DNA from: Acarospora socialis
Taxonomy: Eukaryota; Ascomycota; Lecanoromycetes; Acarosporales; Acarosporaceae
DNA: 64,000 nt
Direction: 5' to 3'
Assembly: GCA_025617375.2 (NCBI GenBank)
Contig: JAMYGW020000005.1
Coordinates: 806,001 to 870,000, forward strand
Shown here: piece by piece, positions 1-10,431 of the stretch
How positions within the stretch are numbered: the first letter of the stretch is position 1
Layout of the letters: every line of letters begins with the position of its first letter
Notes under the pieces: generated by a model
The model's input: the letters and a program-made list of their open reading frames with translations, nothing else
Database searches by the model: none
Told to the model about the DNA's origin: nothing
Position numbers and translations under genes: made by a program

Positions 1-55
1 CTTTCTCAACACTACACCTCTCTCACACCCTCACTGATTCGTTCTCAATCTCTAG

Positions 56-2318
56 TGACAAGGTTAAAGCTCTCAGCATCCTCAGCGCGAGCCCGCAATG
101 GGCCCCGTCCATTCTACCACTCTGTAGAGGCCACAAGCACTGCTACTGACAGCAGCAGCGAATCAGTATTGGACCCGACTCCACAAACGAGTGAGGTTGG
201 TGGTCATCGAACAAAACGTATCAAGACAGAGGACACGACGGACTGCACAGCGCTCTACGAGCCCGAAGCTCCAGATCACCCTCCCAGCTCTGAACCGCAG
301 CTGCCAGACGATCACGGCAAGCAGGTGGCCAACTCTATGGATGTCGATCAGGCAAATAAGGACGGAGATGGACAAGCTGAAACAGATGCGCTCCCTTCGG
401 ATACGGCCGAGTCCGCATCAGAGTCATACCATGGGCTTCCCGATCTGTCTCTGCCGTCGCGCTCAGCAGAAGCTTCACCGAACAACCCACGCCATACCAC
501 CACCGGTATCGAGAAAGACGTTAGAAGTCGCTCACAGACTTCTGCCCCCGAGATTGATCTCTCGAGTGCACCCTCAGACCCCACGGAGCTCGCCATCTGG
601 GTTGCCAAGCAAATCAGTAACTTCCGTGACGAAGGGAGGGACTCGATGGACATGGACGAGGACGAAGAGCGACGCAAATTGATGCTGCATCCCCCAGGAA
701 TGTTTAACCGACGCTTTGATGAAGACAATGACCCAATCAAAGTAGCCGAACGTGAGAGAGTACGGGAAGAGAACCGAGCACGGAAAAAGAAGTGGAGAGA
801 GAGTAACACTGAACGAAGTAAGGGAAATGGCCATAGCCGCGACGAATTCACTTAGACATTCTTATCATCTGACTTGCCACAGACAAAGATAACGACCTTC
901 GTTGCCGGATCAACAAACGTGCCAAAAAGCTCTACGGCATAACACCATCAGCAGAGAAATCGGCATGGATGGAATCAGAATTCAACAAGCGTAGAAACAA
1001 GCGCGAGAGCAAAGAGCGACTGCGATCTTTTGACGACAGCGACTTCACTGGTTTCTCATTCGCATCTGGCTTGGGCAACTCGTTGTTCTCCACTTCTGAA
1101 AACGGCACCAGTACCGAAACTAACGCAGCTGGTTTGTTGCTAGCAAACGCCTTGCTTGGCGTAGGCAGCAACGGCCCTGGACCCAACGCCGAAGCGGCCA
1201 AGGCCTTGACGATGGCGCTGGAGGGAGGTAAAGTCGATCCGAAACCTTTCACCGAAGCCTTACGTACTATGGCCATGAATCCAGATATCATGAGTGGCAT
1301 CAACGCAGTTCTTGGCGGAGGTTGTTCGGGTTATGACGATGAGGCAGATACAAATAGCGGTGATGATGGTCCGTATCCGCTTATGCAGTCGACCGAGATG
1401 CGTGGTGGGGCTACGGCCGGCGAGCACCCCGCGGAGGTTGATGAAGAGTCTAGCGAAATAATCAAGGCACTCAACGCAGCGACGGCCATACTTAATGAGA
1501 TGAACGAAGCAAGGCCAGAGAGCAAGTCAGCCGCGACGAAAGGGCCAGAGGTGAACGGGTTTACCGCCATCAATGGAGGCGCAAGACCAAACACAAATGG
1601 GACTCCCAAGTCTACAGGCTCAAAGCAAGCGACTAACGATCATGGACTTGATCAGTCACAAATCGATGCACTTCTGGCTTTGGCGAATGGTGGCTCTCTT
1701 ACGGACGACGAGGACGATAACGTCATGACCGACGCTCCTGACACCGCCAGCCAACAAGCTGAGCGAAATTCAACGCCTCAACCTGACAGTGATATCACCG
1801 CCACTCTGCAGCGCATAGTCAACCAGCTCATGGCTGAGAAAATCGGAGACGGTCAGAACGGCACTCCTGAACTATCTACCACGCGAGGCATGCCGATCAT
1901 CACATCACAATCCGACCCTTATGGGATCGAATCGGCCAAAAATCCCGCGGCGGCGTTGCAATCTCTCTTGCACAGTGCAGGTGTGTCCATCAATACCGTG
2001 ATCCCTGCAGCGCAGGGACATGCGACTTCTCAGCTTTATGCACGGCTTTCCAACCGGGCCCGCTCTTCTACGCCAGTAGGAGGTGGTATCAATCCGGCTC
2101 ATGCCAGTGCTTTTGGGAGTACGGCGCAGATGAACGAGAAGATGTTCTCGAAGAGTGCAGGGGTCAACAAACCGCTACAAACTTCGAACGGTTCCTCCTC
2201 GCGCGCGAACGTGGTGGGTCCACCTTTGAGGCTGAGAACGGCGGAGGAGCTTCGAAAGGTCAAGAGTTATGGGTTCCCGCCTTTGCCTGGATCGAAGCTC
2301 GGGATGAGGAAGAAGTAA
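56..2318 (+). CDS. DUF3020-domain protein, 5' end outside window
   Basis: Two exons are visible, 56-817 and 883-2318. The intron 818-882 has a gtaagg donor and a cacag acceptor. The frame is open to the window edge with no ATG before codon NSMDVD near 337, and a ctgat..ctag tract ends at 55, so 56 is most likely a splice acceptor and the first exon lies upstream. The splice joins RESNTER to NKDNDLRCRINKRAKK. That makes a strongly basic block (about residues 220-275 of the visible part) matching the fungal DUF3020 family, whose function I do not know. The rest is acidic and low in complexity, with alanine- and asparagine-rich stretches and no membrane segment. A nuclear role is plausible from composition only. 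The family call rests on recalled sequence pattern. Confidence 0.75.
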
Positions 2319-2881
2319 GTAAGATAGATGAAATTGGGAAGTTGGACCTCCAAATGTTAGGGCAAGGAAGATTTGGTTCCGATGCATCACGTGGAGCGTA
2401 CTGCAATGGTTCTTTTGGGTGTCCAGTACGTGGCGTAGATCGATTGCGAGAATGAGGCTTACTGCGTACGCGTACTCCTACCTACCTAATTCTTGAGAAT
2501 GCGCTTGTCACTTGGTGTGTTTACCAGATACTCTTAGTCGGGGATGAGCCAGTTTCGGGATCACGGGATCAAACAAGCATGGAGATGTAATTTTAGGAGT
2601 TGAAATGACTTGATAGAAATGAAACCTTCCATCTCTCCAACATCATTCATATGTAGGATTCAAATACTGGCTGGATTCAGCCCTCTATATTCTACGTGTG
2701 AAAGCCTCTTGATTACATGCGCTTCGTACAATCCCCATTGACAACAGCCTTACGTTGTACTGCACGTTCAGAAACGCGTGTGAATTAGCGCGTTTCCAGA
2801 ACCCCCTTCCCCGGATTTTGCAGCACTTTCACATCGCCACGGAAAGACAGCACTGACTCCCCACCCCGTCGCATCATAACA
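2319..2881. other. intergenic, tandem + strand genes
   Basis: Holds the 3' flank of the DUF3020 gene and the upstream region of the next + strand gene. A pyrimidine-rich tract lies just before the ATG at 2882. Nothing else is seen. Confidence 0.6.
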
Positions 2882-3871
2882 ATGGCTTCAACCATAACAA
2901 CCGCGACCTCCATAACTCGCAAGCGCGGCCGCCCCCCGAAAACCACTCAGTTCCTTCCAACCACATCCTCAGACATTCCACTTGCCGCTCCTGCTGCCCC
3001 GCCATCAACGGCGACGTCTACAACCACGACCACAGCCCGGAAGCGATCGTCCAAGACGGCATCGAGTAGTAAACCAGACCCGAGTCCATCCATGCCGAAA
3101 GTGAGCTCTTCGCCTACAATCACAAAACTTCCTACCAAGTCCGCCGCACCCTCTACAAGCTCCGGGAAGAGCACGATAGTCTCGAACACCATCCCACGCA
3201 CTCCACCTCCATCGCCATCAGCAACGCCCATGACGGCCGAAACACAACCCCACACCCAAACACCGACGCCAAACCCCGCAGCGCCCATGTCCCCGACGCC
3301 CCTCACGCCCACCACCTCACCGATCCTCCAAGCCGTCACCGACGCCCGGAACCGCGCCGCCGCGTCCTCTTCGACAACAGAACCAGCACCACTGCAGCAC
3401 AGCATGCCGACCGCCGACGGAGCACCCACGCCAAACGGCATGCCCGCGCCACCGCGAGCTTCAACAGCGCCGTCACCATCGACGTCCGCCCCGCCTCCAC
3501 CGCCGCCCACGGCCGCACCCTCGCCCTCCGTCTCCACCCCGGCTTCGACCTCGAACCCCACCCGTCCGCACATCTCGCCAGCGGCCCTCAACGCCTTCGC
3601 CGTCTCGGCGCTCAGCGCGCGCCCGTCGCGGCCCGCGCCGCGTATCAGTGATGGGAGATTGCCGGAGAAATATAAGCCTGCTGCGAGACGGTAAGGGTAC
3701 CTCTTCCTTCCCTCGTTTAAGCGTGGGAGTGGGGAAGTGGAAGGCTTATGGGGTTTGATTCGGTGCGGTAGGATCACGTACGCGATCGTGGCGCTGCCGA
3801 TTGCGCTGGTGACGAGTTGGGTGTTGTGGGAGAGGCGTAGGTCTTTTCCCTTTCCTTTATCTTTCGTTTAG
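2882..3871 (+). CDS. AT-hook-like, Ser/Thr/Pro-rich protein with C-terminal TM segment
   Basis: Exon 1 is 2882-3690 and exon 2 is 3772-3871, giving 302 codons if the frame runs to TAG at 3869-3871. The N-terminus carries RKRGRPPK, an AT-hook-like core, at about residues 13-20. Residues 25-235 are Ser/Thr/Pro/Ala low complexity. The end is conserved-looking: GRLPEKYKPAARR runs across the splice into ITYAIVALPIALVTSWVLW, one hydrophobic helix followed by basic residues. I recall small fungal proteins with a similar tail but no function. The last residues are uncertain. A GT at 3837 followed by an AG at 3870 would define an intron of only 35 nt, which I consider too short, so the exact C-terminus may differ. 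An AT hook beside a membrane helix suggests either a chance match or a nuclear-envelope location. Confidence 0.6.
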
Positions 3872-5008
3872 GTGGGCCGTGATGGGGAAAGGGGAGATTG
3901 GAGAGCAGAGCATTTTCGGGATGCGGGCTGATGTTTGCCTCACGTGGTAGTGGTGCTGGGCAAGGAGCGGAAGAGGCTTGTTGGCGATCGGCCGCCGCGA
4001 GAAGGGCAGAGGGAGGTTGTGGTCGTGGGGGAGGCGACGGATTGAGAGGCAGGTAGGCAGGTAGGTAAGTAGGGAGGTGGTTCTGGAGTTGCGCATGGCG
4101 GATTGAGGAGTCGGTGGGGCTGGGGGGTTTAAGGTGAGGTGACGCGATTGTATATTTGAACCAAAGATCTATATCTTTACATGTTGAATGGGTATACTGT
4201 CTATGAGAGGTCTTCGAACTTATGAATCACCGCCACATCTTTTCCATGTTACAGAACTCGCTCGACTCCAGCATCTCGAGGAATGGGTTTTTTGGCTTGG
4301 TCCTGTCCACCATTCGGAATAACCATCGCAACACAGCTTTCCTCAGAAACGAAATTTTAGCTACGGCATGTTCTTCCTCTGTGAAGAACGCGTTGGTGTA
4401 ATGGACCGTGTGTGTGTGCGATTGTAGGAGACTAAACTTTACGGCCACCACATCCTTTACCTATTTTCCTCAACCTCAGATAAATCCTCCTCTGGAAAGT
4501 CATCTTCCAAGGTGCAGCTATGACTGCGTTCTGTGATCGTGAGGTTGCTGCTTGTGTAGATCTGAGTCATCATTGTGAGAAGTGGGTCTACGAGTTTTGG
4601 AAGAATGAGATACTGCGCTGGGTTCGGATAGGGTTTCCAAAAATCTTCCGAGACGACAAGACGGGCATGGCGGTATGACGAAGGCTGCGGTCCCCTAAGT
4701 ACAATCGGAGCCTCACTATAGCATCTTACTCTGCGTGATTAAACCATAGATTGTTCGTTATCACTATAGTCTGCTGACCACCTACTTCTCCCGCAGTGTC
4801 ATACTGTAGTGTCGACGTTCGACGGTCATAGTACGAAATGCTCTTCTCGAGTCTGGGATGGAGGATACATGTGACACGTACAAGTTCATTCGCAGATCGA
4901 CTCACTACTCAAAACCCATCTTCTCTGGTTCTCGAGTGCGACATATATCTAACACCATGCCCGTACATATACATGACAAAGTCGTCCAGCATAAAATTCC
5001 AATTACCC
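3872..5008. other. intergenic between convergent genes
   Basis: 3' flanks of the + strand TM protein and the - strand sugar porter. It contains a GTAG-rich microsatellite at about 4049-4076. The short ORFs here have no recognisable content. Confidence 0.6.
4049..4076. repeat. GTAG/GGCA microsatellite
   Basis: Degenerate tandem GTAG units between convergent genes. Confidence 0.6.
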
Positions 5009-6740
5009 TCAAACCTTCTGCCCGACCTCTACGTGATGATAATCCGTACCCGAGGAGCCCTTCTCCGAGGCGCGGCGATGATGGCGAAGCTCGTCCTCCT
5101 CGATGGCGGCAGCATACATCTTCTCCTCCTCCGCCGTCGCGCCGTAGTAATGGACCGCCACCTGTTCGCCGAAGGCGACGTTGATGTCTTCCAATGAGCG
5201 CTGCTTCGTCTCGGGGAAGAGGAAGTAGACGTTGACCCAGTGGAGGGCCGTGACACAGATCAGGATGAGGAAGAACTTCCATTTGATGACTTCGAGGGCG
5301 ATAGGGCCGGCGACCAGGATGATGATGCTGGCCGTGTACAGGCCGACCATGCCGACGGCCATGCCCTGCGAGCGGATGTGCGTCGGGAAGATTTCGGACA
5401 GGTAGAGGTACTGCGAGGCGTCGACGAAAGTCGACCAGAAGAAGATGAAGAGAAAGATGAAGAAGACGGCGGCGCGCTGGCCCGCGACGTTGTCCGTGCC
5501 GAGGTACTGGGCTTGCATGGCGGCTTCGCAGATCAGCGAGACGAGGATGCCGCCGAGGCCGGTGAGGAGAAAGAGGCGTCGGCCGATCCGGTCGATGAAG
5601 AAGGCGGTGAAAACGTTGCCGGGGAAAGATAGAGTGACCCACAGCGCACTGAGGAGGAGGGGCATGTAGGTTTTCATACCAAGAGAAACGTAGAGCAGGA
5701 CACCGTAATTCGCGATGATTAGGACTCCCTGCATTTTCCGTTAGTCGAGAAAGGCCACGTGAATAGACATATGTGACAGAAAGACTGACTGTGAATACGT
5801 TCCCAGCCATGAGAGTGAACCCGACGAATGCTCTTCTACGGTTGGGAGCAGTCATGAAGATATCGAACGCGCCAGTTTTAGCTTTAATCTGGCGGTCTAA
5901 CTCTAGTTGCTTCCTCATTTGGTAAAATTCCCTTTGCGAAATCGTTTCGTGGGGGTCGTTCCCCGTGTGGTGCAGTCTTCGGATCACATCGTGCGCTTCT
6001 TCGGGCCGATTCTGCTGCAGGAGCCACCGAGGAGAGTAAGGAAGCCAGGGAGATCCGATTAGAAGCAGCAGCGCTGGCACTCCTTGAAAGGCCAGAGGGA
6101 AGCGCCAGGGGAACGAGGACTGAGATCCTGTAGCAGATATAAAGTAGCAACCGAAGCCTATCCACGCGGCCAGACTATAGCCGACGGCAAACATCACCCC
6201 GTGCATCGACACCATGAAGCCTCGCGACGCAGGTGTCGAACATTCAGCTTGATACCTGCCGGACATATCGTGTTAGTCCCAAGATGTACAGAAGTTGCTA
6301 TGCAGTGAGCTGAGAGTTGAGCACACGCGGTCATACATCGGAATTGAAGTTATGAGCATGCCAATACCAAAGCCGGCAATGAATCTTGCCACCAAGAACA
6401 TGGCCATATTCGCAGCGCCAGCGCAGAGGGCTGCGCCAACGATCATGATTGCGGACCCCAGCTGTATGGAAACTTTGCGGCCAAATTTGTCCGCACTCCA
6501 AGAAGTGAAGCCCGCACCGAAGGCCGACCCAGCCGAATTCAGGCCATTCATGGCCCCGATGAGGTTGGAGGTATGAGCATAGCCCGGTTCGCCAGCCGTG
6601 GCCAAGTTGAAGAACATATAGAAGGCTGGCTGACCGATGGTGGAGCTGATGACAGCCATGCCATAACTACAGGCTGTCGACCCTAGGGCTACGAAGATGA
6701 CGATTCATAGGTTGAAGGCATTGGGGATGAGGTTTCCCAT
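5009..6740 (-). CDS. MFS sugar porter, in-frame TGA at codon 12
   Basis: Exons on the minus strand are 6740-6337, 6255-5790 and 5728-5009 (404+466+720 nt, 530 codons, frame-consistent). Family marks of the sugar porter (hexose/lactose-permease type) group are visible: DKFGRKVSIQLG after TM2, SPRWLLQQNRPEEA in the central loop, DRIGRRLFLL in the second half, and PETKQRSLEDI near the end, with about 12 hydrophobic segments. Plasma-membrane uptake of a sugar is the expected role; the substrate cannot be told. The oddity is at the start. ATG at 6740 opens MGNLIPNAFNL, then TGA (6707-6705), then IVIFVALGSTACSYGM continues in the same frame, exactly as the family's TM1 should. No GT donor is available to splice the stop out. 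Starting instead at Met28 (6659) would lose half of TM1. A nonsense mutation or a sequence error is likely. Confidence 0.8.
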
Positions 6741-8363
6741 GTCGGCAGCGGCTGAAGAATTTAGTGAGTAGTAGATCTTAATCGATGGAGGAATACACCA
6801 CATACGTTGTATATTCCGAGCCGCAGGCCTTTTCAATGGTTCTGACTGACGCCCGATCAGAGTCGGAAGATCAAGCGTGCACTGATACCAGACACGAGCA
6901 AAACCAGATCGTGCTCGAACAGGGAGGAGTCCGGATAAACGTTGGGCTATATACAAACATCGAACATGATCCACCTGGTTGACCCCAGTCTCCGGCTATC
7001 GAACCCCGAGGGTATAGTTTATTTGAAAGGATGCAGAGTCCAAGTATAGCGGCTCCAGAAGCGACCACACCATTGTCTCGTGGCCAGTGAGAGTCTACTG
7101 GACGTAAGGCCAAGTGTGATCTACGTCCAGGATTCCTCGAACGATCCTTGAGTCCACAAGGTCCGCATCGTCATTCCTCATCTTTCCACCCTCTCCGGAT
7201 TTCTCCGTCTCATCTTCACCCATTGATCGAACATCGAGACCGTGTACCGCCTATCGCTAAAGAAAGTCGAATGCGGGAACGGTCAGCCAGCCATTGAGAT
7301 AGACGTTGACTACCTACCTACTAGGTAGGAAGTTTGAATTTAAGGTGGTGGCATTGAGGTGAGGTGTGGGGTGAATATGCGGGGAAAGCTCCGAAACTCA
7401 CAGTCGGATCCGGTTATCAAGTAGGTACAGTAAAGTTGAACTCTTGATAAGTATGAGGAACTTATCTGGTTGGGTGTATTGGATGCTGCTAACCAAAAGT
7501 CGTCAACTGATCCCTGTGCTGACCTCGAAATTGATGCCCTCGGTTGAGAAGGCTCCGACTAAGCTCCGAAGGGAGAAGGAAGGGTCAACAGCGATATAGC
7601 TTGGCGTTTTTAACCCAGATGGTCAAGGCCTGTTTCGCAAGATCAACCCCTCCGCTGGTCCGACCTCCAGCACACCGATGACCTTGCCGGACCTTGGTGA
7701 TGATCAATAGTGGGGCATGACGGATCTAATCACGTGAGAGTAATGCACAGCTTCCGTAGAGATGGAACAAGCCAAGTCGACAAATGTCTTGAAATTTCCT
7801 GTGAGGAATCGATGTTATTCTCATCATTGCCAGTTTCCCTGGAGTACATGAAGCTCTGAGTGCATAGATTGGTCTAGACTGTTGCCGCCAGTAGTGCGAG
7901 GATCTCAATCCCATTTTCGAAAGAGCTTCATCGAGCTACTCGAAAATACCAGTTAAGACACACCGTTGTTGCCGAATTTATTCTCGATATGGCACAACAC
8001 CATTCAACAGCTAAAGATTGTATTAACTGAGTTTCATTCTGCATAATTCGTCCTCAGAGGAGGGTCCTGGCTCGTCTAAACGCATATTGGGGGTATCTCG
8101 CTGAATCGCCGAGTAAACAATGCTGCCCCCTTTTTGATAACGAAAGCCCTTGATGGTTGTAAGAAATCAAAGCAAAACTACCACACCTTGCGCCTGCTTT
8201 TTGCCCATCCTGTACGCTTGCGGAATTCAGTTTTCCACCGACATCAGAGTCCAATACCGTAACCTCCGTCGAGAATCATACTAAGAATCCATATCGAGAA
8301 CCCATACCGAGAACCCAAGCAGAACTCCAATACCGCGTACAGATTGCAACCGGTTTTGTACAG
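6741..8363. other. intergenic
   Basis: Upstream region of the sugar porter and 3' flank of the BRCT gene. A small CTAC/GTAG inverted motif sits at about 7311-7330. No gene, RNA or element is supported. Confidence 0.55.
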
Positions 8364-10243
8364 TTAAAGAGCATTCACCACCGCGTTGGATAGAGGGCTG
8401 GACAGCTTTGGTGCCCACTGCAGACTCTTGCGTCTGGCCAACAACAACCGCTTCCTCAACATCTCGTTGGGCTGCTCCTCGATGATCCCAGAGCGTGGGA
8501 ATAACAGCTCCCGCGTTTGCTTCGGGGGACAAGTCTGCTGCACCAACTCTGCTCCCTTGCTGAGGTAGTAGGGAGTGGTCGGCGAACCGTCAAACGTCAT
8601 GTTCGAGTAGTCGAAGCCTCCGTCATCGTGAGTCGGGGTCGCTAGTACTGGCTCGGGAGGAAAAGTGCGGATCGACACGCGGCGTGGGGTGGGCGAGTCG
8701 AAGATCAGAAACTCCTTGGTGGGTGAAAGCTCGGCAGGCTTCTTGGAAGGAGAGGGCGTGGGGATGAGGGTGCCGTTGAGGTTGGAGAGTGCGCGCGGTT
8801 CCATCGATTTGCGGCGACGAGTGCTTCCGTGAGGTACTGAGGAGAGGTCGACAGCATAATCTGTTTCCTCAATCCATTGATTCTTCCTCTCACAGCTAGG
8901 TCGAGGCGTCAGCAAGGGGCACGGCATGTGTGGGGTGGACAGGAGACATACTCTAGCAACCATCGGACGCCGACGCAATGGACCTTGCCGTTGAGCCCTC
9001 GCACCTTGTCTAGCGTTCTCTCACTGCCGTCCTTGAAAATCACGTGCGTAACTGCAACCTTCTGACCGCTCTGTCCGACCTCTTTGAAGTCTCCATGCGA
9101 TTGATCCTGGGCGAAGCTGATGGTTTGATCCGAGTCGACAAGGATAGACTGACGCATCCAAGTCCAGTTCTTCACCACCCTCGCTCCCAGCTGTATCACC
9201 AACTCCCTGAAAATCTCACTCGCGTCTTCTCCGTCGCTGGTTCGGCAGTCGACGTGTATCACCGCTCCCTTCAAAACCCCCAGATTAACACCGCAGCGAG
9301 GACGTCTTGTAGGCTTCGCCGGGAGGAAAGAAACCGGCTTGGCGAGAACGGGGGTTGCTGGGTTGCTGGTTGCCGGTATGAATGCCGGTCTTTGCTGCTG
9401 AGCCGACTCCGTTGAGGCCGGCTTGGTCGGGATTCTGCTTTCCCGAGTAACTACCACCGTCTTCTTGCTGGTGGATTTGTGCTCCGTGGTGAGCACTGGT
9501 ACTGCCGCCTTGACGGTCGGCTTGGTGGTGATGGTGCCGGCGGTGGGATACATCGGCGTTGACTTGGGCCGCGTCCGGTACTTCGACGCGTCCTCGGCCG
9601 CCGCCGGGTTGGTAGGGGTCCGATATTTCTTCGGACCCTCTACTTCCCCCGGCACGATCGGCGACGCGTGCTCCTTGGTGAGGAAGACCGGGGCCGGCTT
9701 CCTCGCACGTGTGGTGGGGTCCACCGCGGACGCCGGGTTTGCCGGCGTGTTGATATCCTTCGGTTTGCCCCCCGTCGAGGGGGCAGGGACCGGCTCCGAG
9801 AGGGAACTCCCCCTCTTGCGCGGGATGCGCGACGGAGGAGGCGCCGGCGCCTCCTCCGTCGCGCGCGCCGCCCACCCCGGAACCACCTGGGCCGAAGCCC
9901 CGACTCCGCACCCGCGAACAGGTCTCCCCAACGGCGTCTTCCCGCCGTTCAGCTCGTCCTCCTCCGAGCTGACGGAGGCCGCCTTGGCCACCTGCGGGGC
10001 CTTCTTCGGCGACAAGGGGGGACCCCCGCTTACCTTCTTGGCTCCCTTGGGAGCCGCAGGACGACGCACCGGTTTGGCCCGCAGGCCCGCGTTCTCCTTA
10101 TCCAGCTGGGGGTCCCCCCGGCTGCTCGTCGTCGTTGTGGCCGCTTTGGGCCGGCCACGCCCCTTCGCCGCGGCCGCGGCCGCCTCCATCTCCCGCGCGC
10201 GGGCGCGGGTCATGCGCACTGGTGGCGCGTCTGGTATCTTCAT
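8364..10243 (-). CDS. BRCT-domain protein
   Basis: Exons are 10243-8952 and 8895-8364 (1292+532 nt, 607 aa). The start is the ATG of MKIPDAPPVRMTRARARE, the first ATG after in-frame non-ATG sequence. Residues 1-320 are basic, Pro/Ala/Lys-rich and disordered. A single BRCT domain follows at about 330-460: FKGAVIH-like opening LKGAVIHVDCRTSDGEDAS, a glycine turn LGARVVKNW, VTHVIFKDG, and the tryptophan signature VRWLLDCERKNQW, which spans the intron. The C-terminal tail is Ser/Pro-rich (SPLSNAVVNAL). BRCT domains bind phosphopeptides in DNA-damage and replication checkpoints. The single-BRCT layout resembles fungal microcephalin-like proteins, but that assignment is tentative. A 38-bp perfect palindrome lies in its coding sequence (9827-9864). 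Confidence 0.8.
9827..9864. repeat. 38-bp perfect palindrome in coding DNA
   Basis: Each arm is 19 bp, GCGC followed by GACGGAGGAGGCGCC, and the arms meet with no spacer between 9845 and 9846. It encodes a Pro/Ala/Glu-rich linker of the BRCT protein. Confidence 0.9.
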
Positions 10244-10431
10244 CTCGAAAAAAAGCAATTGGTTGCGATGGTGGTATGGAGAGTTCTGGAAGAGATGGAA
10301 GACACCGACGTTGGTGTTGGTTATGGTGACGAGAGAAGTGTATGACGAGGGGCAGATGTTTGTTTTTAGAAATGGAGAGATATCTTTAGCGCGCTCCGTT
10401 GCCATGGGTGATAGGTACAAAACCACCAAAA

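Noticed and set aside
2947-3777. 276-codon minus-strand ORF rich in Gly/Val/Glu
   Set aside because: Antisense shadow of the low-complexity exon at 2882-3690; it has no domain.
3837-3871. Second intron in the AT-hook/TM gene
   Set aside because: It would be only 35 nt, below a plausible size; the frame simply reads to the TAG at 3869-3871.
8951-8960. Idea that the BRCT ORF ends at 8909
   Set aside because: Splicing 8951-8896 restores LLDCERKNQW, the expected BRCT end, and continues the frame to 8364.
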